Source: DASUFF01 sp036274695
GTDB lineage: Bacteria; UBA10199; JACPAL01; GCA-016699445
Assembly (NCBI GenBank): GCA_036274695.1
Contig: DASUFF010000003.1
Coordinates: 1-63,025, forward strand
Direction of reading: 5' to 3'
Length of the DNA: 63,025 bases
Positions 60,089-63,025 of this stretch are shown in pieces. The position numbers and the translations under genes are program-made. The notes under the pieces were generated by a model that was not told the origin of the DNA, searched no databases, and saw only the letters and a program-made list of their open reading frames with translations. Each line of letters begins with the position of its first letter. The first letter of the stretch is position 1.

Positions 60089-60191
60089 TTACACTACATA
60101 ACACACAATATCAATAATGTAGTGTAACGAGGGGTATAGGGCCTTTAAATTATTACACTACGTCGATTTGATATTGGTGGGTGTAGTGTAA
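60089..60191. repeat. Duplicated, head-to-head inverted-repeat element (TTACACTAC boxes)
   Basis: TTACACTAC occurs at 60089-60097 and 60153-60161, and its complement GTAGTGTAA at 60119-60127 and 60183-60191. Each pair is separated by exactly 21 bases. The second unit is the reverse complement of the first: both contain CAATATCAA in the spacer when read in the same sense. The block lies directly upstream of the DUF6788-like gene and also upstream of the cysteine-rich gene on the other strand. Operator sites or the ends of a small mobile element are both possible. Confidence 0.75.
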
Positions 60192-60197
60192 TGGTCA

Positions 60198-60219
60198 ACG
60201 CGTGTCTCGCACCTGTCTT
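60198..60219 (+). repeat. 22-bp direct repeat, left copy
   Basis: ACGCGTGTCTCGCACCTGTC and two further bases match 61135-61156 at 19 of 22 positions, in the same orientation. The two copies bracket ~915 bases holding the second cysteine-rich gene and a Mut7-C remnant. Confidence 0.6.
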
Positions 60220-60282
60220 AAATGAATGTAGGTGTCTTTCGAGGCCAGAAGTGTGAAAATAGAAGCCTTCTCGGAGGCCTTT

Positions 60283-60774
60283 ATGAGGATTCTTTTCCCG
60301 ACCTTTGCGGCGTTGACTCTCTCTTTGTCTTTGTTTGCGAAATCCGGCATCACACCCCAATTAAGCGATCCCAAGTGGGTGTCTTCCCTCCCCGGGTTTG
60401 CGATTCAATGTCAGGGGACCTTGCTTCTCACGGGTCCGGAAAAGGTAGCCTACAACAAGGTCAAGTACGCCGTACCGGATGTTTTTTGCTGCGAGGTTCT
60501 GAACTCCGACGAGCGCGCCACCTGCCTGACCGAAAAGGCGGCCGCACTGCGCCACCTGGCTGTTTTTATCCCTCTCACTTTTAACCGCCCCTTGGAGGAG
60601 AGGCTCCGTGATGAGGACGCCATCATCCCCGAGCCTGAGGGATACCCCATTTGCGTAAGCACTTCCGAGGGAGGCGATACCGTGGCCGGAAAAATCACGG
60701 CGGCAAAATGCGAATTGAGAAACGTGGGCCAGACACTTTCCGAGTTTCAACGATTATTGCAGGAAGTTGACTGA
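60283..60774 (+). CDS. Secreted cysteine-rich protein, family copy 2
   Basis: This 163-aa protein has GGAGG before its ATG and a signal peptide ('LFPTFAALTLSLSLFA'). Cysteines occur as 'IQCQ', 'PDVFCC', 'DERATCL', 'PICV', 'AKCEL', the same order as in the 141-aa protein at 30696-31121, with shared 'AVPD-FCC', 'DER--CL' and 'KCEL'. It is longer by an insertion before the fourth cysteine. It lies within the decayed accessory region. Function unknown. Confidence 0.7.
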   Translation: MRILFPTFAALTLSLSLFAKSGITPQLSDPKWVSSLPGFAIQCQGTLLLTGPEKVAYNKVKYAVPDVFCCEVLNSDERATCLTEKAAALRHLAVFIPLTFNRPLEERLRDEDAIIPEPEGYPICVSTSEGGDTVAGKITAAKCELRNVGQTLSEFQRLLQEVD

Positions 60775-60839
60775 AGACCTGCGCATCCCAATAAGGTCAT
60801 CAATAGAATAAGAAACATTGATGTCACTTCTTGACCGCT

Positions 60840-61067
60840 TCATATGGGTTGTTTGGGGCGTTGATTAGTTGATGCGGTGAAGAACGTCCCACAATTTCTT
60901 GGGTTTCGTACACGAACGGCCAGACCCGCTCCTTGACGGCGGGCCTCATCGCGACCCTGCCGGATCACTTCGGCGTCGGAAACGCGGTTGGACCAGGTCA
61001 CGTCCACGCCCATCATCCGGAGCCAGCGCGCGAGCTTGCCCAGCATGTCGTCGGCGGCGAAGCGCAT
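60840..61067 (-). pseudogene. Truncated Mut7-C RNase-domain gene
   Basis: The 75-codon frame starts 'MRFAADDMLGKLARWLRMMG', 'VDVTWSNRVSDAEVIRQGRD', a clear match to the N-terminus of Mut7-C (PIN-like) proteins of ~150-250 aa. After about residue 38 the sequence no longer resembles the family and it ends early, without the C-terminal zinc ribbon. Interpreted as a 5' remnant. Confidence 0.65.
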
Positions 61068-61134
61068 GGAATCATTATACCAGGTCCAGTTTGAGAGACT
61101 CTGCGAGCTTTAAGCTTATTTTTCAATAGAATCG

Positions 61135-61156
61135 ACGCGTCCCTGGCACCTGTCTT
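61135..61156 (+). repeat. 22-bp direct repeat, right copy
   Basis: ACGCGTCCCTGGCACCTGTC plus TT; partner of 60198-60219 (three mismatches). It lies in the 167-base non-coding stretch 61068-61234, in which nothing else is seen. Confidence 0.6.
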
Positions 61157-61234
61157 TGAGAACGAATCAGTGGATAACCCAAGACTGTCGATTTAGAATC
61201 CTTCATCCGTCGTCACTATAAATCGGAGGTTTCT

Positions 61235-61591
61235 ATGAAATACGTCGATGGCTTCATCATTCCCGTCCCCAAGAAGAATCTGGCCGTTTACCGCCGCATG
61301 GCCGCGGAGACCGGCAAGGTTTGGAAAAAATACGGCGCCCTGGAGTACGTCGAGAGCGTGGCCGATGACGTCAAGCCGGGCAAGCAAACGTCGTTTCCGC
61401 AAAGCGTGAAGCTGAAAAAGGGAGAAACGGTCATCTTCGCCTATGTCGTCTACAAATCTCGCGCGCATCGGGACCGTGTCATGGCCAAGGTCATGAAGGA
61501 CGAACGCATCACGAAGATGTGGGAGGACCAGATGCCCTTCGATGGCATGCGCATGTTCTGGGGCGGGTTCAAAACGCTCATCGATCTCTGA
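61235..61591 (+). CDS. DUF1428 (YbaA-like) family protein
   Basis: This 118-aa protein begins 'MKYVDGFIIPVPKKNLAVYR' and contains 'WKKYGALEYVESVADDV', 'GETVIFAYVVYKSRAHRDRV' and 'MPFDGMRMFWGGF', the full signature of the DUF1428 alpha/beta-barrel family. CGGAGG precedes the ATG. The family has no established function. Intact, unlike its neighbours. Confidence 0.92.
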   Translation: MKYVDGFIIPVPKKNLAVYRRMAAETGKVWKKYGALEYVESVADDVKPGKQTSFPQSVKLKKGETVIFAYVVYKSRAHRDRVMAKVMKDERITKMWEDQMPFDGMRMFWGGFKTLIDL

Positions 61592-61752
61592 GCCGCTCGT
61601 ATTTTTCCCGGAGATAGCGCCGAAATGTTCGGGGTTCAAGGCCTCCCCGCGGGAGAGACGCGAGTCTAAGTCCGGGACGTCGCGCCGAATCGACGCCATC
61701 CATTGGGCCGCGTACAGGTTGCCCAGATCTTTTGACTCGGCTGGGGAAAGCG
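61592..61752 (-). pseudogene. C-terminal remnant of an M32 (Taq-type) carboxypeptidase gene
   Basis: On the minus strand, 'SKDLGNLYAAQWMASIRRDV' and 'PDLDSRLSRGE' match the conserved C-terminal region of M32 carboxypeptidases (…LGNLYAAQ…RRDLPDL…ARGEF…). A stop codon lies directly upstream and no start is present; after 'SRGE' the frame shifts to give '…FRRYLREKYERLRDR'. A decayed fragment. Confidence 0.6.
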
Positions 61753-61768
61753 GCTATCCCTCCCACCC

Positions 61769-62278
61769 ATGTCCTTCCTAAAACTCCTAGGCCTCCAAAA
61801 AAACGAGAAAGCATCAGAAGACGCCGACACCGTTCGTGAGATCAGCCGCAAACTCGACCGGCTCGATCCCGCGGTGGCGGCCTATCATGCGCTTTTCGCC
61901 TGCATCCTAAGCCGCGTCGCAAACGCCGATCTCGTCGTCTCCGAGGAAGAGACCCGGAAGATGGAAGGGCTGCTTCAAACCCTCGGGCATCTTTCGCTTG
62001 AAATGGCGGCTCTCGTCGTGGAAATCGCCAAGCGCCAAAGCCAGCTCCTGGGCGGTGTGGAGAACTATCTCTTCACCCGCCGCTTCAAGGAGGTCTCCGA
62101 CCGGACGCAGCGCGAACATCTGTTGGAATGCTTGCTCGCCGTGGCGGCGGCCGACGAGTCTATCTCGGGCCTGGAAAACGCGGAGATCCGCAAGATCGCC
62201 GACGAGCTGGAGATCGAACGCGCCGATTTCATCGCCATTCGCTCGCGTTTCCGGGATCACTTGGCCGTATTGAAATAG
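61769..62278 (+). CDS. TerB-like (tellurite-resistance family) protein
   Basis: This 169-aa all-helical protein has 'HALFACILSRVANADLVVSE' with 'EETRKMEGLL', and 'LLECLLAVAAADESISGLEN', the two acidic 'A-AD--I---E' helices typical of TerB/DjlA-N metal-binding domains. No tellurite operon is present. Soluble, function unknown. Confidence 0.85.
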   Translation: MSFLKLLGLQKNEKASEDADTVREISRKLDRLDPAVAAYHALFACILSRVANADLVVSEEETRKMEGLLQTLGHLSLEMAALVVEIAKRQSQLLGGVENYLFTRRFKEVSDRTQREHLLECLLAVAAADESISGLENAEIRKIADELEIERADFIAIRSRFRDHLAVLK

Positions 62279-62291
62279 ATTCCCCTGCAAA

Positions 62292-62804
62292 TTAGTTTCC
62301 TACCGCCCGACCCTGCCATTTTTCCGCCGCTTTTCGAACGCTCCAGTAAGAGAGGAAAGAGGTTGGGAGGCCGAGGACGAGGCCGCCGAGGAGAAAGGCC
62401 GTCAGGTTCGGTCCCGACTGCTGACGCAGCCAGGTGAAGAACGGTGTGTCGCCGGGAGGCGTGAAGGCGGGGGCATGGGTCAGGAGGCGACCGACGAAGA
62501 TTTCGGCGGCGACTAGGGCGGGAAGGGCGGGGAAGATGATCATGAGGAAGGTGTTGCCAATCAGACAGGCGGGCAGGTTGGCGCGCACCAGCCTCGCCAC
62601 GGCCAATGCGACGACGGTGTCGACGACGGGAACGGGATAAAAGGTCGAAAAGAGGCCGATTGCGAAACCCAGGCCGATGTCCTTCGGGGAAGCGTCTTGG
62701 CGGATTAACTTCAACCACAGATTTTTAAGGCGTTGGCGCGTGAGGGAGGCGTAGCAGAAACCTCTGGAAAAATCTGCGGATTTAGTAGGGCTGACGGAAG
62801 GCAA
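62292..62804 (-). CDS. DUF2062 membrane protein
   Basis: This 170-aa protein has 'DASPKDIGLGFAIGLFSTFY', 'PVPVVDTVVALAVARLVRAN', and 'NLPACLIGNTFLMIIFPALP', the standard DUF2062 pattern (…P..ia.g.a.G.f.g..P….. R.N…..t…NP.t). Two or three hydrophobic helices follow, and the C-terminal end is basic. Function unknown in the family. Its start is not well supported; a later start near residue 30 is possible. Confidence 0.85.
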   Translation of the reverse strand: MPSVSPTKSADFSRGFCYASLTRQRLKNLWLKLIRQDASPKDIGLGFAIGLFSTFYPVPVVDTVVALAVARLVRANLPACLIGNTFLMIIFPALPALVAAEIFVGRLLTHAPAFTPPGDTPFFTWLRQQSGPNLTAFLLGGLVLGLPTSFLSYWSVRKAAEKWQGRAVGN

Positions 62805-62839
62805 GATTTCACGGAATGAGGTCTACTTTGATTCCCTAG

Positions 62840-63025
62840 GTTTTTACCGAGCAAGGCGTCGCCATGCACTCGAGCGTATTGAATAGCGAGCGCGCCATTG
62901 ATGTGAACATTGAAATCATGCGCGCCTTCGTGCGGCTAAGACAACTGCTGGCCTCCAATAAAGAGCTTTCTAAAAGACTCGATGAACTTGAAAAGAAATA
63001 CGACCACCAATTCAAAGTCGTCTTC
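62840..63025 (+). pseudogene. 5'-truncated ORF6N-domain gene, runs off the window
   Basis: After a TAG at 62837-62839 the frame reads 'VFTEQGVAMHSSVLNSERAI', 'DVNIEIMRAFVRLRQLLASN', 'KELSKRLDELEKKYDHQFKV'. This is the second half of an ORF6N protein (…AFTEQGVAMLSSVLNS…) homologous to that at 58532-59056. The N-terminal DNA-binding half is missing. An ATG at 62864 might allow a residual product. Confidence 0.7.

Noticed and set aside
60089..60191. CRISPR array
   Set aside because: Only four 9-base boxes in alternating orientation with 21-34 base gaps; repeats are too short and not direct.
61141..61158. Sigma-54 promoter at TGGCACCTGTCTTTG
   Set aside because: The -12 GC is missing (TG instead), and the sequence is part of the 22-bp direct repeat.
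61578..61814. Independent 78-aa gene on the minus strand
   Set aside because: Its C-terminal half is the frameshifted end of the M32 carboxypeptidase remnant and the rest overlaps the TerB-like gene start.

Overview
The window is GC-rich (roughly 60-65% by eye) and densely coded. It reads as a Gram-negative bacterium from the former Deltaproteobacteria or a neighbouring, poorly sampled phylum. The clues are many lipobox and signal-peptide proteins, OmpA/YkuD/STN envelope proteins, NtrB/NtrC-type sigma-54 signalling, a serine/threonine kinase fused to a sigma-54 activator, and large paralogue-poor hypothetical proteins. The lineage call is inference from gene style, not a taxonomic match.

Layout. 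0-3 kb: acyl-CoA carboxylase beta chain and enoyl-CoA hydratase (minus strand), plus a small membrane protein. 3-8 kb: a translationally overlapping chain of NtrB-like kinase, NtrC-like activator, ZIP metal transporter and ThiE, then ThiD. 7.9-11.4 kb: folate (p-aminobenzoate) genes pabC/pabB split by a small membrane protein, and a secreted metallo-beta-lactamase-fold hydrolase. 11.5-29.4 kb: the centrepiece, an unusual lipid-synthesis locus. It holds a 661-aa PLP enzyme of the threonine dehydratase fold, a 3843-aa type I fatty acid synthase-like megasynthase (AT-ER-DH-MPT-KR-KS, no recognisable internal ACP), a separate 95-aa acyl carrier protein, a 526-aa protein with a 4'-phosphopantetheinyl-transferase-like C-terminus, a PlsC-like acyltransferase and an M48-like metalloprotease. 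29.4-47.9 kb: mostly envelope and redox genes (cupredoxin, urate-oxidase-type membrane domain plus flavin reductase, QueG, TPR protein, guanidino-enzyme fold protein, CxxCH protein, metzincin-like protease with an STN lipoprotein, SDR, OmpA, YkuD, ferritin-like, ArsC-like, beta-barrel).

47.9-54.1 kb: a 1263-aa kinase-ATPase-TPR-sigma-54 activator fusion faces, across a short AT-rich gap, a GEVED-domain lipoprotein whose upstream region has a well-formed -24/-12 sigma-54 promoter. This looks like a self-contained regulator/target pair. 54.1-58.5 kb: epimerase-type reductase, lipobox plus membrane-anchored AAA+ ATPase, IscA/ErpA-like protein, tRNA-Ala(CGC), and a lipoprotein with a probable frameshift. 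58.5-63 kb: a more AT-rich, decayed accessory region with an ORF6N protein, a DUF6788-like small gene with an unusual duplicated inverted-repeat control region, a second copy of a cysteine-rich secreted protein family, remnants of Mut7-C, M32 carboxypeptidase and ORF6N genes, then intact DUF1428, TerB-like and DUF2062 genes.

How it fits together: the megasynthase, free ACP and PPTase-like protein appear to be a fungal/actinobacterial-style FAS I taken apart so that carrier and carrier-activating enzyme act in trans, with a neighbouring acyltransferase able to receive the acyl product. Functions are inferred from motifs read by eye; no database search was possible.
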